A DNA stretch of 64,000 nucleotides from Ovis canadensis (lineage: Eukaryota; Chordata; Mammalia; Artiodactyla; Bovidae). Both the position numbers and the translations under genes were made by a program. The DNA is taken from assembly GCF_042477335.2 (NCBI RefSeq), contig NC_091263.1:68008501-68072500 (forward strand). Reading direction: 5' to 3'. How positions within the stretch are numbered: the first letter of the stretch is position 1; every line of letters begins with the position of its first letter. Of this stretch, positions 11,464 to 23,200 are shown in pieces. The notes below the pieces were generated by a model. The model was not told the origin of the DNA. It ran no database searches and saw nothing but the letters and a program-made list of their open reading frames with translations.

Positions 11464-11496
11464 CCCCCGCCCCCCCCCCCCCCACACACACACACA
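11464..11496. repeat. C-run followed by (CA)n
   Basis: An almost unbroken C tract runs into cacacacacaca. On the CCR9 strand this is a G-run inside the intron, about 205 nt downstream of the start exon. Confidence 0.9.
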
Positions 11497-11701
11497 TACC
11501 GCAGAGCTCTTCCAGAGCTTCGTGTCCACAGAACCCTCTGTCCTGGGCACTGACCAGCTGTCTGGAGCACCGCTCAGCAGAACTCTTGCCCTGGGAAACC
11601 ATAGAGCACTCCTCCCCCCACAATGGAGCCCTTCCCACTCCCCGAAAAGAGGCCCCAAAAGCAGTGTACTTCAAGGAGCCCAAGGGTGTGGCCATACTCA
11701 C

Positions 11702-11746
11702 TGTGGCTTCCGTGGGGACCATGGTGGGTCAGACTCAGACTTGCTT
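11702..11746 (-). CDS. CCR9: CCR9 start exon (24 nt 5'UTR plus codons 1-7)
   Basis: A 45-nt exon carries the initiation codon. On the minus strand a pyrimidine-rich acceptor (ccctctctttctag) ends at 11747. Then come 24 nt of leader, a strong start context (CCACCATGG; ATG at 11722-11720), seven codons reading MVPTEAT, and a consensus donor gtgagt from 11701. The exon ends in phase 0, matching the AGC codon that opens the main exon at 5188. Human CCR9 (from memory) begins MTPTDFT then SPIPN, so MVPTEAT then SLILN is the expected counterpart of the same split. The intron between the two coding exons is about 6.5 kb (5189-11701). At least one further non-coding exon should lie upstream; I did not identify it firmly. 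Confidence 0.9.
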
Positions 11747-12689
11747 CTAGAAAGAGAGGGCAAAAATCAAAACGAGGACTGGCTTTTAACTGAACAGTGG
11801 CAAGTACCGAGAGATGGAGATGAAGCATTAAATTTCTTTGTTCTCATGAACAAAAAAAATCTGCCAAGCCAGAGTTAGAATCCATGTTATACTGATGCCG
11901 ACTTAAATAGATTTCAAGTCGAGTCTAGATTTCACAGTCATCTAGGTTGTTAACCTAGAGTTAAAAGAAACCTCTCCTTTGAGAGCACTTGGGGGCTTTG
12001 ACGTCTTCCCAGCGCATCCTTTTTACCTTAACCCTTCTTGTCATAACTCAGCTTTTCTACCAGGCGCCGCTACTCCAATTTTATCCACCAAGTGTCCCCT
12101 GAAGACGGCAGGACAGCAGACTTAAAAGAATGCTCCAGCTGACTGCTGGAGGGGCCTCTCGGCAACCAGGTGGCAAGAACCCCAGAGTGAGGTGGCCTCT
12201 GCCAGCGTCAGAGTCCCTCACCAGGAGGGGCCCAGCACCCCGACACCTCCCTGCGTGCTCAGTTTACAAATTCAGGGCCTGTTTGCTCTGTACCTTGACT
12301 TCAGCAGGAAAAGGAAGTCCTGCATTTCTTTACCAAAGAAAACACAGTTGTCTCATGCAGAGGGCCTCCAAACTAACTGAGGTAAATCTCTGCTGTTGTT
12401 TTCTTGTGTTTTGAATCTCTGCAAAACCCACCCCTCTGTGGCCAAGCAAACAACAGCTTGGTTCCTTTCAAGGAAGGGGTCTGTGCGCGAGTGGGGCATT
12501 TCTTTTTTTATACACCTTCAGTGAGTGTGTTTCCGAGAGGCATGTTCAGCCCACACCCCAAGCTTCTGGAAGGAAATTGCTCCCTCATACATCCAACCGT
12601 AACCTGTTGGGCTTTTTTATTCTTGTTTTCATAACACAGCCTCGTGACTCTCCGTGCTTTTCTAAGAGTGTAGTTGTTTTAGAAACATA
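11747..12689. other. Region upstream of the CCR9 start exon
   Basis: Apart from the acceptor tract adjoining 11747, no gene, splice pair or clear repeat was recognised. Confidence 0.45.
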
Positions 12690-13500
12690 GCACGTGAATG
12701 GGGAGATTGAGATTGACATATATACAGGACTGTGTATAAAACAGACAAGAACTGGCGAGAACTGCTGTATGGCACAGGGAACTCTACTCCATGCTCTTTC
12801 GGTGACCTAGATGGGAAGGCAATCTGAAAACTGTGGACGTGTATGTATTAACTGATTCACTTTGCTCTATAGCAGGAACAAACACAGTGCCGTAAAGCAA
12901 CTATGCTCCAATTAAAAGAAAGAAAAAGAAACATACTATGTGGGCTAGCCACTATGGAGACCCGTTAAACACATGTCATGTGGTATCTGCCTAAGAAAAG
13001 TGCAAGCTCATATCCATACAGAGACTGACGTAGGAATGTTCTGGCAGCTTTGTTTGTAATAGCCAACTACTGGGAACAGCCCAACTGTCCTTCAAGGAGA
13101 GTGAATAAGTCACCGTGGAGTATCCATACAGTGAATTCGGAACAGCTGCTGATACACACAGCAACGTGGATAAATTTCAAAATGACCCGGAAAAAAGTAC
13201 ATACTGTGTGATTCCACTTGTATAAAATTCTAGGAAATGGGAGCTAATCAATAGTGACAGAAAGCAGATCAGTGATTTCCTGGAGAGACAGAGAAGGGCA
13301 GGGCAGGGCAGGGCAGGGCAGGGCAGGGCAAGAGGACAGGAAGGGACAAGAGCAGGCCAAGAAGCCTCTGGGGTGAGCGGTATGCTCACTGAATTGATAG
13401 TGTGGTGATCTCACGGGGGTACACGAATGTCAGAACTTGGGTTCTGTCCTTCAGACATTTGCAGTGCTGGTAGCTGGATCTCAGTAAAGTGGTCAAAGTA
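12690..13500 (+). mobile_element. L1 LINE 3' fragments (artiodactyl and older)
   Basis: 12690-12920 matches the 3' end of artiodactyl L1s (tggcacagggaactctactc ... gtaaagcaactatgctccaatt) and ends A-rich. From about 12940 an older L1 3' region follows (tttgtttgtaatagccaa, cagcaacgtggataaat). Both are truncated and non-coding. Confidence 0.7.
13296..13330 (+). repeat. (GGGCA)7 pentamer microsatellite
   Basis: Seven uninterrupted GGGCA units. The evenly spaced GGG runs with two-base loops have strong G-quadruplex potential. Confidence 0.95.
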
Positions 13501-13787
13501 AAGAAAGGAAAAACAGCAAGATCTGATGAAACCTTTCTTCTTTCTGTCCCTCTTCAGAGTCATATCGGGCCGTTAGCAGGCGGGGGAAAGACACCCAGGA
13601 CTTCCTCCTTGTAGCCTTCCTGCCAGTAACTCCTCCAAAGTGCCTTGAAGTGCCTTGGGCTGTTGGGTGGGAACTGAGGGCTCAGTATGAACCCATGGCT
13701 TTTAGGGTTAGAAGAGATTCAGCAGATGATGTTTGATAGATCAGTCAATCGATTGATAAATAGATACAGATAAGTTTGCGTGGATGT

Positions 13788-14010
13788 GTTTTGTTCAGTC
13801 ACTTCAGTCGTGGCCAACTCTCTTTTGCGACCCCGTGGACTGTAGCCCGCCAAGCTCCTCTGTCTATGGGATTCTGCAGGCAAGATGAATATGAGAGTGG
13901 GTTGCCGTTTCCTCCTCCTCCGGGGATCTTCCTGACCTAGAAATCGAACCCACGTCTCCTGCATCTCCTGCCTTGCAGGTGGATTCTTTACCCGCTGAGC
14001 CACAGGTGTT
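13788..14010 (-). mobile_element. Bov-tA SINE
   Basis: Minus-strand copy with body (ttgcgaccccgtggactgtag) and head (ttctttacccgctgagccac). Confidence 0.9.
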
Positions 14011-14879
14011 CTGTATTTTAGCTTATTTCCTGACTCTCTCTGCTGAGACGACGTAAAAGCAAGGACACACAGTATAATGGCCAGCAGGTGCCCAGATCTT
14101 GGTATCTAAATACCTTTCTTCCTGACAAGGAACCAGGACCCCATGGAGAAATGCCTGATTCCAGTGTTAGGGCAGGGAGACTGTAAGATGAACTTGGGAC
14201 TGATTTTTAACCCAGAAAGCAAGTGTTTAAAGGCACTGAGGACTTGTCAAAGGACAGAAGCACCAACTTGATAGGGTTCCACTAGCCAAATCTGAGGCAG
14301 TTTGAGCATCAAATTAAATAATGATGGCAGTTATTATAGCACATTCAATTAAATAAGGATCCGTGGATCCATACTGAGAAAAATAAATGAGAAAACTAAG
14401 CTCTCCTTATGGTGCCAACTAATAAGTACAGAGGATTACTGTAATTAGAAAAATCACCAATGGATGATGAAATTAGCAGGTGAACACTTGATAAGAAATT
14501 TGCTTAGTCTCAAAGGATCTCCCCCCAAATTACATATTGCCCCATGGACTTTATGATTTTTTTTCTCTTATGCTCTGAAACAAATCTTTGTAAAAAGTTG
14601 CCTAGTTAAGATGGGAAAATCTCAACTTACCTAATTTAATTTTAATACATCTTGGGAAATAGGGAAATAGTTTTTAAGACACTTGTTAGAAAACACTTCA
14701 TATATTTCTAGTATCTATGTAGCCCCAGACTCTTTTCCATCCCATGTCACCTCCTTTTAACTTGCATAAAAAGACTAAATATTAACCAGATAATATCTGA
14801 GAAAACAAATTCCTGAAGGAGGAGGCCACACAAAGAATAAAGAATGGATTTGGTTATAGCTAGTTATAGGTTGAAAATA
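14011..14879. other. AT-rich stretch, possibly old LINE
   Basis: Nothing coding was seen. Some text resembles degenerate LINE sequence, but I cannot assign it. Confidence 0.35.
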
Positions 14880-15690
14880 AGGACTGATGGTAATGATGCT
14901 GGTGAGAGTTTGAGGGAAAGGCCTCCACACAGCAGTGGGGAGTGTAAATTTGTGTGACCTTTTCGGAGGATTAAACCTTATCTGTCAAAACATACAGAGC
15001 ACAGCAGCTCTGACTCAGCTGTTCATCTGCTGGGAACACGCCCGCCCTCCTAGTACTCACACAAAAGAACATAGAGGTGCATGAATGGGCTTCCCTGGTG
15101 GCCCTGATGGTGAAGAGTTCACCTGCAGTGCAGAAGACCCAGGTTCGATTTCTGGGTCAGGAAGATTCCCCAGAGAAGGGCATGGCTACCCACTCCAGTA
15201 TTCTTGCCTGGAGAATCCCACGGACAGAGGAGCCTGGTCAGCTGTAGTTCATGGGATCGCAAAGAGTCAGACACCACTGAGCGAGTAACACACAAGATCC
15301 TGTATGTTGTTCCCCCGCCACCCCCAGAATCAGAAAAGCTAAAAGCAACCTATGTATCCAGCAGTAGGTGATATTCTGATACACTCATTCAGTAAATCGC
15401 AGGTAGCCAATAAAGAGAATAAATCAGACCTCACACTGATGCAAGGAGGTCACCAAGATTTTTAGGTATACACATGCGAAATGTAGATTATGATGCATGA
15501 TCTTTTAAAAAATACAGAAAAGGTTATACACTTGATAGCTGGCAGTACTGAAGTGTTTTCTGGAAGGAGGTTAAACAAGGATGACCAGTGGGAAGTGTGA
15601 CTTTCATTTTTTTCCTTTAGGTTTTGTAACCTATTTACATATTCTACTTTGTGTACAACATTTTATTTTAACGGCTATCTTAAAAATAAC
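14880..15690 (+). mobile_element. Old L1 3' end split by a SINE
   Basis: Text on both sides of the SINE at 15089-15292 reads as one decayed L1 ORF2-to-3'UTR region: tggtgagagtttgagg and gtgtaaatttgtgtgacc before it, atccagcagtaggtgata and tttgtaacctatttac after it. Confidence 0.6.
15089..15292 (+). mobile_element. Bov-tA SINE
   Basis: Complete head (gggcttccctggtggccctg), ggttcgatttctgggtcagg, body and gactgagcgagtaacac tail. It sits inside an older L1. Confidence 0.92.
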
Positions 15691-16796
15691 TTGTCAGCTT
15701 AAAAAAAGGAAAAAATAAGCCCCAGCGCTCTTCCGTCCTGTACACCTGTTTGCAAAAGTTGTCCATAGGAGGAACTCGTCCCCTCCTAACCCTGGAAGAA
15801 AAAATCTAGCAAGTAAATTCACTGTGGCTACTATTGGCAACTTTGGAATGCTACACTGGCTCTCTGTAAAGGTTTATCTTCCTTCCGTTATAAAGGTGCT
15901 TTGGGCTCATAGACGATTTGGAGAGAGCCCAGGGGTGAAACCGAAAATGAAAAACATTCCTCCCTAGACCCACCACCTAAAGACCCCCCCTCGAGTCTTT
16001 GCATCTGCTCCTCCTGCCCTTTATCATATTGTTTGCCTCTGTCTTATTCCACAAACCGCACAAGTGTTAAAGCTTGCTTTCATTTTCTTCTGACCCCTGA
16101 GAAGGAGAGAAAAACAGAAGGGGAAAACCCACAAGTGACAAACACACTGAAAGCAAGAGACCTCTCTGCCGTCTGTTGGGAGAACACGAGGGCTGGGCTC
16201 GGTGCCCCCTCAGGTCTCCCCGCCGCTGCTCCACGAGGCCTCGCTGGGGTGCGCGAGCCACCCTGTCCGCAAAGCCTGCTTGTCTGTTGTCTCCTGGGGG
16301 AGGGAGGTGGGGGAGCACGCCGGCCCCCATCTGCTCCTTGGCCCATCTTTTGCTGCCTGTGGGACCTTAGCAAGGAGTGACCTGCCCTCCCCTAGCCTTG
16401 GTGTCCTTGTCTGTAAAATGAACTTGACCACCCGACCTACTCTAAAGGCTTGCTTCCAGGGTCAAGTGCAGTGCTGTGCGTTAAGGCTCTTAGTGGGATA
16501 AAAAGAACTCTGCAATGATGAGGAAGCAGGCTTCACCCCACAGCTCACTTAAACAATGCGCCTGGACACCGGATACACTTTCTTGGCTTAAATACTGTGC
16601 AAGACATGATCCATGTCTTCAAGAAGCTCACATTCAAGTACAGCGGATACATCATGGCTGCAAATGCCAATAATGGGAAATGCTATGAGATGATTTTGGA
16701 ATTGGGAGAAGGAAGCCGAGTCCCCAGCTCCGGGGAAAATCCAGGAGGGCTTCATTGAGAAGGCAACAATTTTGCTGGCTCTTGTAGGCTGAAGAG
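15691..16796. other. Intergenic DNA with MIR-like remnants
   Basis: 16361-16440 carries the MIR signature of splitting text around ccttgtctgtaaaatg. 16560-16780 resembles another old repeat. The overlapping GC-rich frames at 16033-16501 on both strands show no splice support. Confidence 0.45.
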
Positions 16797-17018
16797 GGCT
16801 TCCCAGGTGGGGCTAGTGGTAGAGAACCTGCCTGTCAATGCAGAAGACACAGGAGAACTAGGTTCGATCCCTGGCTCGGGAAGACCCCTGGAGGAGGGCA
16901 TGGCAGCCCTCTCCAGAATTCTTGCCTGGAGAATCCTGTGGACAGAGGAACCTGGTGGGCTACAGTCCATGGGGTCGCAAAGAGTCAGACACAACAGAAA
17001 CAACTCAGAGCGCACACA
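16797..17018 (+). mobile_element. Bov-tA SINE with perfect 14-bp target-site duplication
   Basis: Full-length copy bounded by identical tgtaggctgaagag at 16783-16796 and 17019-17032. This is a textbook L1-type retrotransposition footprint and an exact marker of the element's ends. Confidence 0.96.
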
Positions 17019-17032
17019 TGTAGGCTGAAGAG

Positions 17033-19103
17033 CATGAGGGCATTCAGTGAAGGGAGAAAACATGACTCCAGGTCAGGGAAATGTAAAAGACATCCACAAA
17101 GGTGTGAATGCCAGAAAGCAGCAAGTATGTGCCGGGTCCTGGGAAGTGGGGAGCTGCACGTCTCTAAGAGTGGAAAGTGCCTATTAGAAAAGTTAGCCTG
17201 GGATCCACTAATATCTATCGTTTTTCTATTCTCTGCTGTCCTTCAAGGTAACCAGCGTGAAAATCCACATGGCGTTACTCATAGTAGCCCCAAAAAACTG
17301 GATACCGATACTAAAGTGAGTCAGGAAGGCAGGTCCTGACTTTGATCTTTGTCCAACTTGCCACATGGAAGTTGAATCACCTCTTGTGTTTTGTTTTTGT
17401 TTGGAAGCTCTGCTTTTTCACGTTGCACGACAGCAGGGACTCTGAGCTGTCCCTCGGGCTGTCTGCTCCCTAAGTGAGAGCTGGGCAGGCACTGTGCTGG
17501 GCCCGGGGGCTGTGAGTGAGGGGCATGTGAGGGGGCTTCGGAGCAGATGGACAGATATTTGGAAAAATAGGCTGTCAGACGCCAGATGCTGAAATAGCAG
17601 GTGAACTTGGGTTTGTGGGATGAGGGGAGGGAGGAACAGGCCTTGCCCACTGGTGGCTGTACCACATCCCAGCCCCACACCCAGCAGCTGCCCTCCCACA
17701 GAGGGTCCAAGGGGCCACAGCCAGCTAAGAGCTGGACAAGTATGTTGACAGGACGAAGCAGTAGTCAGTGAGGAGTCACTTACAATAGAGCAGCTTTACT
17801 TTTATCTGATTGTAAAGGACTGTATTCACAATGAAGAAAAAATAATCCCCCAAAGCAAGCATATATAGTGAAGAAAATAAAATCTCCCCAAACACCCCTT
17901 TCCTAGGATGGCCAGTGTTAGTCTTCCGAGATGCGGTCTTTTAGACATTCTAACACAATCCCACATACATGCACACACATATAGCCCATAAAGGAAAGGG
18001 AATCAGACTACCCAAAGCGTTTTCTGTCTTGCTGTCTAGTTAACAGTCTGTCATGGACCACTTTTAATGCCAGTTCAGTGTGAAGTTATGTCACCAGATT
18101 GAGTGGCTGCCAAGTGTCCCACTCTCTGAATTCTATATGATTCATTTAACCAGTCACCTCTTGGTGCAGAGTTCACTTGTTTCCAGTTTTTCGCTGCTAC
18201 AGAGAATGCTGCCAAAAACACATTTTCCCTGGGACAGCCCCTCAGACCCAGGGACCTCATCGGGGCTTCACTTTCCCAGCCCCGGCCCGCCTTCTTGTCA
18301 CCCGTCCCCCACTCTTGTTTCTCCCTCCTTCAAGGAACAGATGACTGAATAGACTGTCTTGAACCCGAGCCTCACACGTGTGGGTGGGAGACAGTCTTAT
18401 TACTCACCCTGGAAGCCTGGGCAAGGCACCCCCCTGGCTCACCTCCACCTCCCTGGCAGCTTCTAGCCAAGTACCCAGTGCTCAAGGCCACTGAGCAAGC
18501 GAGTGGGTTTTAGAAGCCATCGTGGCAGCACACAGCTGAGGACCCAGTGCCCCTGGGATGGGGAGGAGGAAGAAGGTGGTACTCACGGGGAAGGGCAGCG
18601 AGTGAGGCTCCAGGAGGAGGTGGCCCTGCCAGCTCTGGGGAAGGGCCTGGCTTGCTCTCTGCCTGGGACGACGGGCAAGCCTTCTGTGAGCTCTGAGCAG
18701 GCTGCTACCCATAGAAAACACCCAAAAGGAAGCCAGGCCACCCCTGCCTGAGTTGTCACTGGTGGGGTGGCCAGGAGGGTGGGGAGAGGGAGTCACCAGC
18801 TGCAGCTTCCAGCAATCAGCAGAGTTGGTGATGTGCAACCAGAACTGAAAAGCCAAGAAGTGCTGGGCTAAGGGAAAACTGTCTTCTCTGAAGTTGCTCA
18901 GACAAGCCGATCGTCTGACAGCCACTTCTTTTCCTAGACAGCATGGCTCCTTTCAGGGAATGGGGAGGTGGAGAGTCCCATCGAGAGAGATCAGGCTGGC
19001 CCAAGTGTATCTTTATAAGGTCTCATTGTCTGGACAGGCCTGTGAGGGGGTGGTTATCACCCCTACCCCCTGCTCTGGGCATCACAGTGTGACCCGTTAG
19101 ACC
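17033..19103. other. Largely unique DNA; could hold a non-coding CCR9 exon
   Basis: Minus-strand donor-like sites occur (CCAGG then gtgagta at 18397; gtgagtacc near 18583), and TATAAAG reads on the minus strand at 19011-19017. Old LINE-like text covers about 17900-18230. The distance from the main exon, about 13 kb, is similar to that of human CCR9 exon 1. None of this is proof of an exon. Confidence 0.3.
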
Positions 19104-20128
19104 TTCAGTTCAGTTCAGTTGCTCAGTCATGTCCAACTCTGCAACCCCATGAATCACAGCACGTCAGGCCTCCCTGTCCATCACCAACTCCCCAAGTTCA
19201 CTCAGACTCGCGTCCATCGAGTCAGTGATGCCACCCAGCCATCTCATCCTCTGTCGTCCCCTTCTCCTCCTGCCCCCAATCCCTCCCCAGCATCAGAGTC
19301 TTTTCCAGTGAGTCAACTCTGCGCATGAGGTCGCCAAAGTACTGGAGTTTCAGCTTCAGCATCATTCCCTCCAAAGAAATTCCAGGGCTGATCTCCTTCA
19401 GAATGGACTGGTTGGATCTCCTTGCAGTCCAAGGGACTCTCAAGAGTCTTCTCCAACACCACAGTTCAAAAGCATCAATTCTTCGGCGCTCAGCTTTCTT
19501 CACAATCCAACTCTCACATCCATACATGACTACTGGAAAAACCATAGCCTTGACTAGATGGACCTTTGTTGGCAAAGTAATGTCTCTGCTTTTCAATATG
19601 CTGTCTAGGTTGGTCATAACTTTTCTTCCAAGGAGTAAGCGTCTTTTAATTGCATGGCTGCAGTCGCCATCTGCAGTGATTTTGGAGCCCCCCAAAATAA
19701 AGTCTGACACTGTTTCCACTGTTTCCCCATCTGTTTCCCATGAAGTGATGGGACCAGATGCCATGATCTTCGTTTTCTGAATGTTGAGCTTTAAGCCAAC
19801 TTTTTCACTCTCCTCTTTCACTTTCATCAAGAGGCTTTTTAGTTCCTCTTCACTTTCTGCGCAAGGGTGGTGTCATCTGCATATCTAAGGTTATTGATAT
19901 TTCTCCTGGGAATCTTGATTCCAGCTTGTGCTTCTTCCAGCCCAGCGTTTCTCATGATGTACTCTGCATATAAGTTAAATAAGGGTGACAATATACAGCC
20001 TTGACGTCCTCCTTTTCCTATTTGGAAGCAGTCTGTCGGTCCATGTCCAGTTCTAACTGTTGCTTCCTGGCCTGCATACAGGTTTCTCAAGAGGCAGGGC
20101 AGGTGGTCTGGTGTTCCCACCTTAGATC
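19104..20128 (-). mobile_element. BovB LINE 3' fragment with reverse-transcriptase remnants
   Basis: About 1 kb of antisense BovB. The frame at 19222-19830 covers the reverse-transcriptase C-terminal part. 19839-20141 contains the catalytic RYADD box and the GCILSP motif. The two are separated by a stop or frameshift near 19835. It is 5'-truncated, so it cannot move on its own. Confidence 0.93.
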
Positions 20129-20149
20129 CACCTGAACCCATACAGCTGT

Positions 20150-20285
20150 GCTAATACCATGGCTATTCGTCACGTCTGCCTGTTTAAATTCAAATCAATT
20201 ACAATGTGACTAGTTCCTGAGTCACAGTAGCCACAGTTTGGGTGCTTGACAGCCGTGTGTGGCTGTGGCTACCGTGGAACATGGC
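20150..20285. mobile_element. hAT-Charlie (MER5A-like) fragment
   Basis: The text cctgagtcacagtagccac ... tgtggctgtggctaccgtgg matches the right end of MER5A-type elements from memory. It abuts the BovB copy. Confidence 0.6.
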
Positions 20286-23200
20286 ATAGGTGAGGAGCAG
20301 GCCCGTCATCTCCGAAAGTTCGTCGGATGGCAGTGCCACCTTCAAAGGTCACGCATGGGACAGACACATCTGGGAACACAGGGAGTGTTGGAGAGCCAGG
20401 AACTCCTTAAAACTGAGGTCAAATACAGTAAGATTTTATTCTGACGTGACCACTATCCATGAGATATATCAACATCAATGATGCATTTCATCTTGCTGAT
20501 CATGGATGTGCAGGTGACATTTTGAAAAACGCCTAAACAGATGTTATATTTTTGACGAAGTCACACGTGCAAGTCTTCACCAGCCACAGCAGCTTCGGTG
20601 GAGCCTTCGATCACGATACAGTTGCACCTCTCTGGGTCCCAGGGCCAGGCACCATGCCTGGCATTTGAGGGGCATTTGGGGAATAATTGTGAAAGAGAAG
20701 CTACAGTCAACAGCCTCTGATGCCCAAGAGAGAGAAAAGACTCAAGTTGATTCTTTGTTGACATTATGGCAAAGACTCTTTTTTTTAGATTTGTCCTGGG
20801 AGAGAAGTCCCCACAGCACTGCAGTGAGACCGAGTTCGCCTTGTCAGTATATCATATATCGGCCTGTGGCCTTGGCGGTGTTCTTCCAGGCACAGGACCC
20901 ATCCATCACAGCCACCACCAGTTCCTACAGAACAAAGCCATGCAGAAGACGCAGCTGGGTTTCTTATCTGAATGGAAAGGCCAGCAAGTAGCCCAGACGA
21001 AACGTGCAGCGCAGTGAGCAGTAAGAATGAAAGCAGTGGCTGATTCAGCAGCCTTGAGGGAGCTGTGAATTCCCTAACGCCGTCCACATTCATTGAGCAT
21101 CGTGTCTAAAACGGGGCCTGACTGAGAATCGGCTGAACGCCGTGGCCTTTCACTTCTCCCTTGGAGTTGGCAAATGATGACAGAGAAGGAAGAGGCCACA
21201 GGGGGACACAAATGCCCCCTGAACTGATTTCTGGGGGTCTTGGCGGAGGGAGTGGTGATGTTGCCCCTCCCTTATGTTTGCTTGGGACCCGGGAAAGCTA
21301 CCAGGAGGCTGAGCGTGCACTACAAGGGCAAACGCCCTGGGCAAGGAAGATGGCTGTGCTTTCTACCTCCTCTTGACTCGGGCTGCTTGCCCACCACGTG
21401 GCTGGTGAGTCTGGTGGGAAGAGGCGCGTGGGGGGCGGTGGTCAGGGAAGAAGAGAAGGGGTCAGTGTGCTGCTGTGGGAAGAATTCTCTCTTCTGTGTG
21501 GCCCCGCCCCCGCCCCCGTGGTCCACGTGTTCTGGAGGTCGGTCCAGAAGTTCTAGATGAGCCACTTTGGAATTGCCAGGTTTTCCCTGGGTCGCAGAGG
21601 AGGCTGGGGTGGCAAGGCTGGGGAGGCAGGAAGACGCAGGGAGGCAGCAGGGAGAACTTCTGGTGTCTCCAGTGAGCCTGGCACAAGTGGGGTTCCTTTG
21701 TCTGTCACTCAGTTTGGTTTCATTCCTCAGAGGGGACTCCCCATTCTTTTGTTTTCTTTGCTGTGTTTCTCTCTCTGCAGGTAGAATTCAGAGCTGGGTG
21801 ATCATGGGCCATTGCTGGCTCCCTTTTGCAATGGGGATTTTTCTCTCTGCATTCTCACCTAGATGAGTTCTAGAGGGCAGGGGGTGGGTGCAGGCCCTCT
21901 GGGTCCCAGGGCTTGGGGCTGCACTGGAGTTGAAGGTCAACGAGGGACTAATTGTGAAATGAAATCTGTGCCCCACAGCGTCTCAAGTCTACCTCAGAGG
22001 AAAGGCCCACGGAGACTTTGTCGCAAGGGCCAGTGGGAGAGCCACGTCTGGGTTCCCCCTGTTTGTCCCCACATTCCGAGTGTCTAGCACAGTCTCTGGC
22101 AGAGAATAAATGAGTTTTGCTTCAGTCCTCTGCTTTCCAAGGTCTCCAGATCTAAGGCTAGGTTTGTAATCCTGCTCTTCTTCCTGAATCTTCGTTATGT
22201 ATTAGGAAAGTCATCTTCCAAAAGCACAGGGGGGTCTTTGGAAGAAGGCAATGGTAGATTTCCGCTCCTCCTTGATTAAAGCCTCATCATCCCTTGGGAA
22301 GTCCAAACTGTCTTGAAGGGGTTAGCAGTCGTTTGGTGGTGAGGGTCTGTCTAGTGTGGGTACAAGGAGTTCCAGGGATAAACTTCCAAGGAGTAAAGTT
22401 CATAAGGATTTTCTTTCCCCACTAACTCTGTGAGCACAGGACCACGAGGTCTTGGCATAGTTGCAGTTCAGCAGCACGTTCTAAGAGTTTAGTAATCATC
22501 TCTTGGCTACATTAATGAGAAAAGAAGCCTCATCCAAGTGCTGGGGTCTAGAGCAGGGCCGTGCGTTAGCGCTTTCTGCAAGCTGGTGGGAACAACATCC
22601 TGTGTTGGCGCTGTTCATGGCCCAGCTGCCACCACGTGTAGCAGTGAGCACGCGAGCTGTGCTTAGTGTGACTCAGAAATGGATTTCTCTAAATTTTATT
22701 TAATTGCAATTGGTTTGAATTCAGATAACCCCTTCAAGACACTCTGAACTTTCCAGGGGAGGAAAATGGCTAAATCAAGGAAGAGTGGAAATTTATCATC
22801 GTCCTCTTCCAAAGACCCCACTGTGCTTCTGGATTGTCTTTCGTAATATGTATCGAAGATTCAGGAAGAAAAGCAAGATTACATACAGCCAGTGGCCACC
22901 ATGGCGCACAGTGCAGGTCTAGACTGACCCGCATTTCAGCAGCTGCTATCTGTTTTGTAGGAAGACTGACCCTACAGTGCATGGCAGGGGGGCTTGAAGG
23001 AGGGCCCCTCCCTCCCAAGGAGGCTTAAAGTCGGTGCAGACTTTCCAGGATAACTACAGATTGTTTTTTCTTTTTTGTTTTTTAATTAATTTTTTTTGGA
23101 GTATAGTTGCTTTCCAGTGTTGCATTAGATTCTTTAAATTCTTCATGTTTTACGGTTAGCACTTAAAACCATGAGAGGAGAGGAAGGAGGAAACAAGTAG

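Larger units (their letters stand above)
5189..11701 (-). other. CCR9: CCR9 intron between the two coding exons
   Basis: The intron is bounded by gtgagt (11701-11696) and cag (5191-5189). It contains an L2/MIR-like start at 5345, an imperfect CA-rich tract (5680-6052), a hAT-Charlie element split by a SINE (7048-7569), a two-unit Bov-tA SINE (8678-8981), a BovB fragment (9150-9565), a GC-rich block (9566-10480), another Bov-tA (10658-10862) and a C-run plus CA tract (11464-11496). No further coding exon was recognised inside it. Confidence 0.85.

Noticed and set aside
19222-19830. 202-codon minus-strand frame as a host gene
   Set aside because: It is BovB reverse-transcriptase C-terminal sequence.
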